DNA from: Cyanobacteria bacterium NC_groundwater_1444_Ag_S-0.65um_54_12
GTDB lineage: Bacteria; Cyanobacteriota; Sericytochromatia; S15B-MN24; VGJW01
Length of the DNA: 10,103 nucleotides
Direction: 5' to 3'
NCBI GenBank assembly: GCA_016267585.1
Contig: JACQUT010000302.1
Span: forward strand, 1-10,103
Numbering within the stretch: the stretch's first letter is position 1; the number at the start of each line of letters is the position of its first letter. Under the pieces are notes generated by a model. That model ran no database searches, was not told the DNA's origin, and saw only the letters and a list, made by a program, of their open reading frames with translations. This document shows positions 1-6,099 of this stretch, one piece after another. Position numbers and translations under genes: made by a program.

Positions 1-1259
1 ACCGCGGACAATATGACATCGGTGAAGTGATAGAACGGTTCGCTCGACTCACTGACGAAACACTCGAAGCGAGCACGCTGTTCGAGCACTATTGCAACTT
101 GGCCGCGGAAACAGTTCGTCCACGTTATCTCACTATCTCGGTGCACGATCGCCATAAGGGCTCATTCAAGTTCAAGGCGACCCGGAACCTGGAAGAAAAC
201 GCCTTGTCAAACCAATTTCCGGCATTCGTGCAGCAGGAAGAGCAGGTAGAAAGTATTGCTGAGCGCTCTGATTGCCCGACAGTATTACAGGTGCCGCTAG
301 TCTGGCAAAGAGAACTCATCGGTCAAGTGAATTTAGGTCCCAAACGTTCCGAAGAAGAATACTCGTTCCGGGATCGGCAATTACTTACCGCCATGGCACA
401 TCGTCTGGCAGACAAACTGCGCATTGCTGCCATGCTTCGGGTGGCTATCGCCAAGGCTAGATTGGATCAAGAGCTTTCGACGGCTCAAGCGATTCATTCA
501 GCCATGCTTCCCGCTAACCTGCCGCAAATTCCAGGTATAGAGATAACTGGCAGTAGCAAGCCGGCTGCTGAATTTGGTGGAGACTACTACGAATTGTTCC
601 CTTTACCAGACGGCAGATTGGCCTTGGCAATCGGCGATGTGGTGGGTAAAGGCGTGCAGGCTGCCATGGTGATGGCGATGACCAAGGCGTGTCTTTCGAC
701 ACTCGTCAATATTAATCCGGCAATCGCTGTGGTAATGAGCGAACTGAACCGCATGATCTGTGAGACCATTCCAGATAGAACCTATCGCAAGACTACTTTC
801 TGTTATGCCATCCTCGATAGGTCAGCTGGGCAGCTAACCTATGCTTGTGCTGGTCACCCGCCGCCACTGTTATTCAACTCTGTCAGTGGTGGCTGCAAGA
901 CACTCAAGGCGCCTGGTTCCTTTCCACTAGGGACGACACACCGGGCCCAGTACCAGCAGCTGGCCATTAAACTTGGTCCGGGTGACGGGCTGGTGTTATT
1001 CACCGACGGCATAACAGAAGCGCGATCGCCAAGTGGCCGATACTTCTACGACGTAATCAAGCATCCTGATGGTAGAGAGCTAGAAATCGATGAATTAGCT
1101 GACACAGTAGCTGCCCATGCCAGCCAGCCAGTTGCCAGCATTCGAGACGCTGTAATGCAACGCTTGCAGCTGTTCACCGGGAACCGGGAAATTACCGACG
1201 ATATTACCCTGCTAGTCCTGCGCTGGCTACAACCGATAGAGCAGCTGCTAAAGCAATGA
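1..1259 (+). CDS. GAF-domain SpoIIE-type serine phosphatase (5' end outside window)
   Basis: This is a PP2C-like (SpoIIE/RsbU family) phosphatase, expected to dephosphorylate a STAS-type anti-sigma antagonist or similar target with Mn/Mg. Counting from the GTG at 27, residues about 10-140 look like a GAF sensor domain, followed by a short helix and then the phosphatase domain at about 150-400. Metal-binding motifs are visible: GGDYY (D186), IGDVVGKG (D204), FTDGITEAR (D327) and DDITLLVL (D391/D392). The reading frame stays open upstream of 27 to the window edge, and that GTG has no well-placed ribosome site, so the protein very probably begins outside the window and may carry further sensor domains. 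The gene converges with the minus-strand operon. STAS and HATPase partners lie about 7.6 kb to the right. The family call is firm; the target is unknown. Confidence 0.92.
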   Translation, partial: RGQYDIGEVIERFARLTDETLEASTLFEHYCNLAAETVRPRYLTISVHDRHKGSFKFKATRNLEENALSNQFPAFVQQEEQVESIAERSDCPTVLQVPLVWQRELIGQVNLGPKRSEEEYSFRDRQLLTAMAHRLADKLRIAAMLRVAIAKARLDQELSTAQAIHSAMLPANLPQIPGIEITGSSKPAAEFGGDYYELFPLPDGRLALAIGDVVGKGVQAAMVMAMTKACLSTLVNINPAIAVVMSELNRMICETIPDRTYRKTTFCYAILDRSAGQLTYACAGHPPPLLFNSVSGGCKTLKAPGSFPLGTTHRAQYQQLAIKLGPGDGLVLFTDGITEARSPSGRYFYDVIKHPDGRELEIDELADTVAAHASQPVASIRDAVMQRLQLFTGNREITDDITLLVLRWLQPIEQLLKQ

Positions 1260-1334
1260 CTGCTCACCGGTTCGTTTTCTGGCTCTTGCCCGGTCGTGCA
1301 AGCTCCGCTGCCGGGAACCCGGTAGGTGAGCAGT
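1259..1334. terminator. Inverted repeat between convergent genes, possible bidirectional terminator
   Basis: Perfect 10-base arms ACTGCTCACC (1259-1268) and GGTGAGCAGT (1325-1334) bracket further complementary segments: GGTTC (1270-1274 region) with GAACC, and CCCGG (1289-1293) with CCGGG (1311-1315). The arms start on the last base of the phosphatase stop codon and end just before the stop of the opposing DUF4388 gene. The position between two converging genes suggests a shared terminator. There is no clean T-run after either arm, so a classical intrinsic terminator is not proven. Confidence 0.4.
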
Positions 1335-1337
1335 TGC

Positions 1338-2183
1338 CTACAGCAAGCTAGTGATGCGAGCGCGTAGTTTGCGCATAGCATCTTGCCCCTCGTCAAATCC
1401 TACCATCCGCGAAATCGCCAGACCCAAGCGATCGGAAAGATCCACCATCTGTCCGAAGGTTAGACTTTCCATGGCCTCTGCTCCTATCTCCTGCACGGCG
1501 GATTCCACCAGACTGCGCGCCACATCATAACCTACATATTCCATCACTATCAAAGAGAACGAATCGAAGCGCGTGCGCTGAATTGGCGCATGAGCCGGAT
1601 CTACATCACCATCTACCGTATGAGCCACTGTCGCATTGGTGTATAGCAGTGATTTTAAAGCAGCGCAGGATTCCTCGGCACCCAGCGTGGAAATATCAAA
1701 AAGTTGGGCGATCGAAAAACTACGTGGTAAGCGCCGCATCCAGTGCGGAATCCACTCTGGCGGATCGGAGCGATCCCATTTAAAGGCATCCAGAGCTTCT
1801 TGCGTAAAACTTACTGCTGAAGCGAGATCCGGTAGGAGGGCCTTGAATTGATGGCACTCATCCATGCGGCGCATGCCTTCTAGCAAAATCCAATCGATCT
1901 GCTTGGTGATGTTAGGTGAGGGCATTTCTGCCTGATCCACTGCCAAAACTTTGAATTCTCCACAATTCCACCAACAGATTATGCGAAGCATGGCATCTTC
2001 GCCCGTCAAGGTATTGACAGCCGCGTACTTGAGCTGACCTTTGCTGAAATACATTTCGGCGGATTGGGAGACTGCTACCCGACTAAGCTCGAGCTTGCAA
2101 TCCTTTTGCTCGAGCCGCAGTAGCTGAACAAGATTAGGAAAACTGATGGACGCCAGGTTTCCTTCAAGCAGAATATTGGCCAT
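1338..2183 (-). CDS. DUF4388 (PatA N-terminal-like) domain protein
   Basis: 281 residues. The N-terminus (about 1-115) has the DUF4388 pattern: LEGNLASISFPNLVQLLRLE, then a short beta segment, a YFSKGQLKYA hairpin and GEDAMLRIICWWNCGEF. This domain is common in bacterial signalling proteins and also occurs at the start of cyanobacterial PatA. Residues about 150-190 (FSIAQLFDISTLGAEE...) read like the small helical or winged-helix unit often following DUF4388. The C-terminal 75 residues are helical and unassigned. There is no signal peptide or membrane segment. The gene is the last in the conjugation operon, 35 bases after the JAMM gene. An AAGGAG lies 15 bases before the ATG, rather far, with a weaker GAAGAG closer. 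Its role here is unknown; regulator, adaptor or substrate are all possible. Confidence 0.82.
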   Translation of the reverse strand: MANILLEGNLASISFPNLVQLLRLEQKDCKLELSRVAVSQSAEMYFSKGQLKYAAVNTLTGEDAMLRIICWWNCGEFKVLAVDQAEMPSPNITKQIDWILLEGMRRMDECHQFKALLPDLASAVSFTQEALDAFKWDRSDPPEWIPHWMRRLPRSFSIAQLFDISTLGAEESCAALKSLLYTNATVAHTVDGDVDPAHAPIQRTRFDSFSLIVMEYVGYDVARSLVESAVQEIGAEAMESLTFGQMVDLSDRLGLAISRMVGFDEGQDAMRKLRARITSLL

Positions 2184-2218
2184 TGCTCTTCAACGCGTCT
2201 CCTTACCCAGGTTAACTA

Positions 2219-3472
2219 TCATACCATCTCAACACCAGGCCAGGTTTGGCTAATCCAGAGCGCTAGCAATTGCTTATTGCCCCTGGCTATTCCACCTCGC
2301 AGCATGCTCACCGGGTTGAAACTGGGCAATTGAGCCCGCAAAGGCTGGCTGGCGAGTGCCTGTAGCAAATCACTCTGTGCTTTACATGCGTAGGGATAAG
2401 ATCGCCGCAGAAACCAATGACTTAAACTGAAAAGCCCAAAGCAGCGGCAGAAAGCTGGGCGTGCCTGATAAACCGCGCAACGCTCCGCTATCAAGAAGGG
2501 ACAAGCCAATGGTAAACGTTCGCGTGTCGGCATGACCGGCAACGGGAAGTCAAGCAACCAGTTGTACCAGCGCAACCGCCACCAATAAGGCCGGGCCTCA
2601 CGATAAAAGCGTCGCAAGAACTGCTGCAAGCGTTCTGCGGTCCACTGCTGTTGCAGATAAGCGAATATGGCTTCCCATTCTTCCCGGGAAACCGTGAAGA
2701 GCGCCACCGGATAATAACAACAGTGACTGCAGCCATCGCGGCAAAGTGACTCAGGATAGGCGGCTCGCGCAGCTTTGGCCAGCTCGTCGATCAATTGATA
2801 AAGATCTTGCTGGCCACCACCACCTAGACGATTGGCTAGTGGCAAACGAGCTCGTACTTTTTCATAAGCCGCAGCAAGTTCTGCCGAGCCAGGATTTAGT
2901 AATTCTTCCGCCAGCATGATGGCATGGAAATCATGTGGAAAATAGCGGTGCAGGGCCACGGGCAATCCTGCTCCTCGGAAAGCGGCCTCGTTGCCGGTGA
3001 GCGGATCGAGTACGATTGCTACTTGCCAGTCTTGTGAAAAGCAGGATCGCTGCGTTTGTAAATCAGTAGCGGAAAGGAAAGTACCTAATCCGGGATGGGT
3101 ATGATACCAACCTACTATCAGAAGATCTTCCGGGAGTTCGGCTCGCCCGACAAAAACTGTTTCCCAGGCGCTGGACGTGAATGACAAGTGAACCGCTGTA
3201 CCAATAGCCTGGTGTGCTGGCAAAGCAGCCACTATGTCCACCACCAGCTGGCTAGCATTGCGATAAATTCGGCCCCAAAGAATGCCGCCCACCTCGCTGG
3301 AACAATCGGATTCACCGTGCTGGCGAGCTGCTTCCAGCGCCGCGGTCGTCATGAAGACGGTTACCGGTTCGCCAGGCGGCGCCATTGTCAGAGATCTGGC
3401 CTGGCAAAAATCGATCCAGTCCAGTGGCAAGAAAGGAAGTGGCTCTGGCAGTAATTCATGCCACTCGATCAT
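2219..3472 (-). CDS. JAMM/JAB isopeptidase fused to a YkgJ-type cysteine-cluster domain
   Basis: 417 residues. The N-terminal part is a JAB/MPN metalloprotease of the deubiquitinase type. E60 in SEVGGILWG and the motif H124-T-H126-P...S134-A-T-D137 give the complete HxH(x7)SxxD zinc site, so it should be catalytically active. Its expected job is to cut the modifier from targets and/or trim its precursor. From about 240 the protein changes: C244xxxC248xxC251C252, then CPF (C324), C332 and CRC (C342, C344) match the YkgJ/UPF0153 zinc- or iron-cluster family. Between them lies a Trp/Arg-rich segment (about 285-310). The gene starts 12 bases after the E2 stop, with only a weak ribosome site, suggesting translational coupling. 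Both domains are recognised confidently; the fusion is unusual, and the role of the cysteine cluster (substrate recognition or redox/metal sensing) is inference. Confidence 0.93.
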   Translation of the reverse strand: MIEWHELLPEPLPFLPLDWIDFCQARSLTMAPPGEPVTVFMTTAALEAARQHGESDCSSEVGGILWGRIYRNASQLVVDIVAALPAHQAIGTAVHLSFTSSAWETVFVGRAELPEDLLIVGWYHTHPGLGTFLSATDLQTQRSCFSQDWQVAIVLDPLTGNEAAFRGAGLPVALHRYFPHDFHAIMLAEELLNPGSAELAAAYEKVRARLPLANRLGGGGQQDLYQLIDELAKAARAAYPESLCRDGCSHCCYYPVALFTVSREEWEAIFAYLQQQWTAERLQQFLRRFYREARPYWWRLRWYNWLLDFPLPVMPTRERLPLACPFLIAERCAVYQARPAFCRCFGLFSLSHWFLRRSYPYACKAQSDLLQALASQPLRAQLPSFNPVSMLRGGIARGNKQLLALWISQTWPGVEMV

Positions 3473-3484
3473 TGCTGAACCAGG

Positions 3485-4030
3485 TTATTTTTCATTCATT
3501 CCTGGGGTGTCTACCCAGCTGATGGAACGCTCCGGTATAGCTACCGGACCAGTACTGGCAGCAAACGGATCGGGATCGAGCGGGAAAAGTGCCAAGTGCT
3601 GCTGGGCCCATTTGGCGGCCTCACGATTGGCTGCGCTGTCGAAATCCAGATAGACGGGCTCATACCGCAAAATAGCACCTATTCTGATCAGCAGATTATC
3701 TAATCCCTCACCCACTTGCCAGCGCGCTCCCAGGCAAACGTCGCCATTTTCGAAAACATGCGGATGAAAAATCGGAGTATTCACATGTACTGATGGTGAC
3801 TGTAGCGGGTAGCTGCTCGGCAAACGCAGCTCGAGCTGATGCGTGGTACGGAAGACGGGTTCATTTTCCGCAAGCTTCGCTATGCCCCGGCAACGATAAA
3901 GTAGCCAGTAAGCGGCCGGCGGTGAGCCGCCAGTGCGCTCCAGCAATAGCGCATCATGATTCTTGGCTAGCAGAGCCAGCACCTTCTCGTGATCCGAATA
4001 CAAGCGTCGCGCGCGAGCATCGATATTCAT
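3485..4030 (-). CDS. E2-like ubiquitin-conjugating enzyme (UBC fold)
   Basis: 181 residues. An N-terminal helix (about 3-24, RARRLYSDHEKVLALLAKN) is followed by the UBC beta-meander with Y74-P75-LQSP, then PIFHPHVFENGDVCLG. This aligns with the eukaryotic E2 signature, in which HPN is followed by the catalytic cysteine, here C99. After it come W104, the LDNLLIRIGAILRYEP helix (110-125), and NREAAKWAQQ, as in E2 C-terminal helices. It should accept the modifier from the E1 as a thioester and pass it to a target, probably with the RING-like protein. The HPN asparagine is histidine (H91). The start is the ATG at 4030, which overlaps the UBL stop as ATGA, with AGGAG just upstream inside the UBL gene; a longer reading from 4087 would lie within the UBL gene and is rejected. 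The proline-rich tail (about 150-181) is extra to the core. Confidence 0.93.
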   Translation of the reverse strand: MNIDARARRLYSDHEKVLALLAKNHDALLLERTGGSPPAAYWLLYRCRGIAKLAENEPVFRTTHQLELRLPSSYPLQSPSVHVNTPIFHPHVFENGDVCLGARWQVGEGLDNLLIRIGAILRYEPVYLDFDSAANREAAKWAQQHLALFPLDPDPFAASTGPVAIPERSISWVDTPGMNEK

Positions 4031-4287
4031 GCTCCTGCCTCCAAGAGCGGGACCACTTCCAGAACGTCGCCCGCAACCAGACCGCAACTGCCTACCATGT
4101 CACGGCTAGCAAGCTGCCGGCCCAGTCGCTCGGAACGGACAAGATAGTCAGTATCCGGCGAGAGTTTCCAGTTTTGTCGGCTGGCTTCTAGCAGTTCAGC
4201 GACCGTGTAATCGATTGGCAAGGTCACCTGGGCTTGTCGCGATTTATCAAGGGTACGGAGGTTCAAACTGATTCGATCATCTGTCAT
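4027..4287 (-). CDS. Ubiquitin-like modifier protein (beta-grasp, UBL)
   Basis: 86 residues, near ubiquitin's size. The pattern is a beta hairpin (ISLNLRTLDKSRQAQVTLP), a helix (TVAELLEASRQNW), short strands with LGRQLASRDMVGSCGL, and a final strand AGDVLEVVPLL, as in ubiquitin and YukD/EsaB-like beta-grasp proteins. The C-terminus is E-A-G-A: a glycine (G85) followed by one alanine, instead of a free Gly-Gly. This suggests trimming by the JAMM enzyme before activation, though direct use of the end cannot be excluded. The start is the ATG at 4287, 8 bases after GGAAGGTGA; an upstream ATG at 4353 would add 22 basic residues overlapping the E1 gene and lacks a comparable site. The UBL identity rests mainly on pattern plus position between the E1 and E2 genes. 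It is not a ThiS/MoaD-like sulfur carrier by context. Confidence 0.85.
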   Translation of the reverse strand: MTDDRISLNLRTLDKSRQAQVTLPIDYTVAELLEASRQNWKLSPDTDYLVRSERLGRQLASRDMVGSCGLVAGDVLEVVPLLEAGA

Positions 4288-4327
4288 TTTGCTATTCACC
4301 TTCCTTTCACGCTGGCTTGCCAAACTT

Positions 4328-5464
4328 TTACCAAAGCGAGCCAGCCAGTTCAATATTACGGATGGTTTCTACTGTTATTACCCGTACGATGTGGTGCTCC
4401 GGCACTCCCAGATCCTGCAAAGGATAGGTAGCCAATTCCATTTTATCGGAGATGTCGCTAACCCACTTTGCTGATCGCATACTACCGCAATCGGGACACC
4501 AGAGCTCTTCTAATGGCACTTTAGAACGTGGACGCAGAATGGTGGCTGGCCCACAATGCCGGCAATTCAGGGACAAGACCAGGTCAAATCCCAACTCTAG
4601 TGTTCCCGCTTTCCCGCCTAATAGATCCGCTGCCGTAACTTGGCTCGGGTCACCTGCTAGCTCTACCGCATCTATTACGCCATGGGCACAGCATTCCGGA
4701 TCATGAGGCAAATCATCAACGACGAAACGATATGGCGCTAGCTGTGCAGTCAAACGTTGTCCTGGCAGCAAGCCACCCGCACGCTCATGCCAAAACAGCA
4801 GAGCTTCTTGTACCATCAAGGAGGCACACAGCGCCGCCGGCACAACTGTCAAAGGCACTGGTTGATTGCCCGGCATCCGCAGCAAGCCAGCGCAGGAATA
4901 GCGCTCCGAAAAACGCTTGATCATGCCTGGCGTGGCCTGGCATTCATAGCAGGCTCCGCCCACTGGATGATGAAAAGATACCTGGCAAGCTGCCATACCC
5001 AAGCCGCCGTTCAACCAAGGCGTTCCGGCACGCAATGCCATGCGGTTCAGTATAAAGCGCGCGTTGACCGAGTCCAGACAACCAAAAACCAGATCAGATC
5101 GACGCAACAGCCCTAGTCCCAGGTCACACCAAAGATCGCCCACTACCGGGATCATTCGCCCGGCTGGAAAAATTTCGGCAAGCCGTTCGGCCAGCACTTC
5201 AGCCTTCGGACGCCCGAGATCAGACGGACCAAAGAGCACACTGCGCGCCAGGTTTGATATTTCAATGCGATCGAAATCAACGAGGATAAGCGTGCCTACT
5301 CCTAGCAAGGCAAGGTTCTTTGCCACTTCGTTGCCCAGCGCACCACAGCCTGCCACCATGGCCACCGTACCGGCAAGCTTATCTTGATTCCACCACGCGA
5401 TCGCCCGCTGACGGTCGAAGCGGTCGTGCGCCGGAAGCTGGAAACCGAGACCTTCACTTGTCAT
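4328..5464 (-). CDS. E1-like ThiF-family UBL-activating enzyme
   Basis: 378 residues. It should adenylate the C-terminus of the neighbouring UBL with ATP and hand it to the E2. The ThiF/MoeB/E1 Rossmann fold is clear: GCGALG (39-44) for nucleotide binding, VDFD (D63/D65), NLAR (N71, R74), K87 in GRPKAEV, and D131 in GCLDS. C172xxC175 plus C258, C259 and H261 could hold the usual structural zinc. C191 in ERYSCAGLL is a candidate thioester cysteine. The last 80 residues add a zinc-ribbon-like module, C301xxC304 and C323xxC326, after the adenylation domain. The ATG overlaps the RING-OB stop codon as ATGA, and the gene ends 40 bases before the UBL start. The family is certain; the E1 role rather than MoeB/ThiF sulfur transfer comes from the adjacent UBL, E2 and JAMM genes. 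Confidence 0.94.
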   Translation of the reverse strand: MTSEGLGFQLPAHDRFDRQRAIAWWNQDKLAGTVAMVAGCGALGNEVAKNLALLGVGTLILVDFDRIEISNLARSVLFGPSDLGRPKAEVLAERLAEIFPAGRMIPVVGDLWCDLGLGLLRRSDLVFGCLDSVNARFILNRMALRAGTPWLNGGLGMAACQVSFHHPVGGACYECQATPGMIKRFSERYSCAGLLRMPGNQPVPLTVVPAALCASLMVQEALLFWHERAGGLLPGQRLTAQLAPYRFVVDDLPHDPECCAHGVIDAVELAGDPSQVTAADLLGGKAGTLELGFDLVLSLNCRHCGPATILRPRSKVPLEELWCPDCGSMRSAKWVSDISDKMELATYPLQDLGVPEHHIVRVITVETIRNIELAGSLW

Positions 5465-6099
5465 GTAATTATCCGGATCTGCACCGGTGTTTTAGGCAGA
5501 ATTTCCAGGCCATATTGGGGATGTTCGAGCAAGAGGCCACGAACTTGGATGAGATGATGTTCGTAACTCACCGGATCGATCCCCCGTTGCTCCCACTTGT
5601 AGAGTTCGCTGGCAAAGATGACTAATTTGAATCCTTTAAAAGGATTACGATCATTATGAAACTTGACAAAATGAGTTCCGGTAGCAGTTGAAATCTGATG
5701 GTGCAATACCCATCCTTCGAAGACAATGGCCTGACCAAGATGATCGGGCAAGGCCTCCAGACGGATGACCGTGGCGTGAGGATCAGCCCGTGTAGCACTG
5801 GTGCTGACGCTCGCCAGCGCCAGGACTGAAAAGCGCGAGGTACGGCGACAGTTGCAACAGGCGCCGGCATTGTGCATCGCGAGAAAATCCCACGAGGTCT
5901 GATGGTAGCCGGTACCACAAGCCAGACAAACCACCGCACGCTCACCAGCCACCAGTACGGTTCCATCCAGCGGATCGTAGCAACCGACCAGATCACTGGC
6001 ACCAGCTAACTCCCACCTGAGCTCCGAAGTAGCTGCTAGTTCGCCACCCGGGGCCATTTCCTGCCAGGTCAAGCCTGGCCGACGCGAGCGACGAGTCAT
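5461..6099 (-). CDS. RING-like zinc domain fused to OB-fold, candidate E3 ligase
   Basis: 212 residues from the ATG at 6099, chosen because AGGA sits 5 bases upstream and it overlaps the previous stop as ATGA; a start at 6135 would add 12 residues. Residues about 38-86 carry C40, then C58xxC61, H66, W70, and C81-C82-x-C84. The CxxC...YHxxSW...CxxC spacing resembles RING/treble-clef fingers, though one expected ligand near C40 is not evident. Residues about 120-212 (from LGQAIVFEGWV to VRGLLLEHPQYGLEILPKTPVQI) read like an OB-fold of the type found beside nucleases and tRNA-anticodon-binding domains. The gene directly precedes E1, UBL and E2, so an E3-like role bridging the E2 to a target is the natural proposal. 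No signal peptide or membrane segment is seen. The domain calls are by eye, and the E3 function is inference. Confidence 0.75.
   Translation of the reverse strand: MTRRSRRPGLTWQEMAPGGELAATSELRWELAGASDLVGCYDPLDGTVLVAGERAVVCLACGTGYHQTSWDFLAMHNAGACCNCRRTSRFSVLALASVSTSATRADPHATVIRLEALPDHLGQAIVFEGWVLHHQISTATGTHFVKFHNDRNPFKGFKLVIFASELYKWEQRGIDPVSYEHHLIQVRGLLLEHPQYGLEILPKTPVQIRIIT

Noticed and set aside
3282..3653. Plus-strand open frames within the E2/JAMM region and similar antisense frames across the operon
   Set aside because: They overlap well-supported genes on the other strand, have low-complexity Arg/Ser/Ala-rich translations, and show no domain pattern.
4031..4087. Longer E2 N-terminus starting upstream of 4030
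   Set aside because: It would lie inside the UBL gene; the ATG at 4030 has AGGAG and the ATGA overlap, and begins exactly at the E2 helix.
4027..4287. YukD/EsaB component of a type VII secretion system
   Set aside because: No WXG100, EccC/EssC ATPase or other secretion genes are in the window; the E1, E2 and JAMM neighbours fit conjugation better. A structural resemblance to YukD remains possible.
4027..5464. ThiF + small beta-grasp protein as a thiamine or molybdopterin sulfur-transfer pair
   Set aside because: The next genes are a UBC-fold E2 with a catalytic cysteine and a JAMM peptidase, no thiamine or molybdopterin genes are near, and the modifier lacks a Gly-Gly end.
3485..6099. Naming the locus as a standard four-gene Bil antiphage system (bilABCD)
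   Set aside because: Gene order, the RING-OB gene, the JAMM-YkgJ fusion and the membrane genes differ from the four-gene layout, and there are no defence genes nearby. The core chemistry is similar, so gene symbols were withheld.
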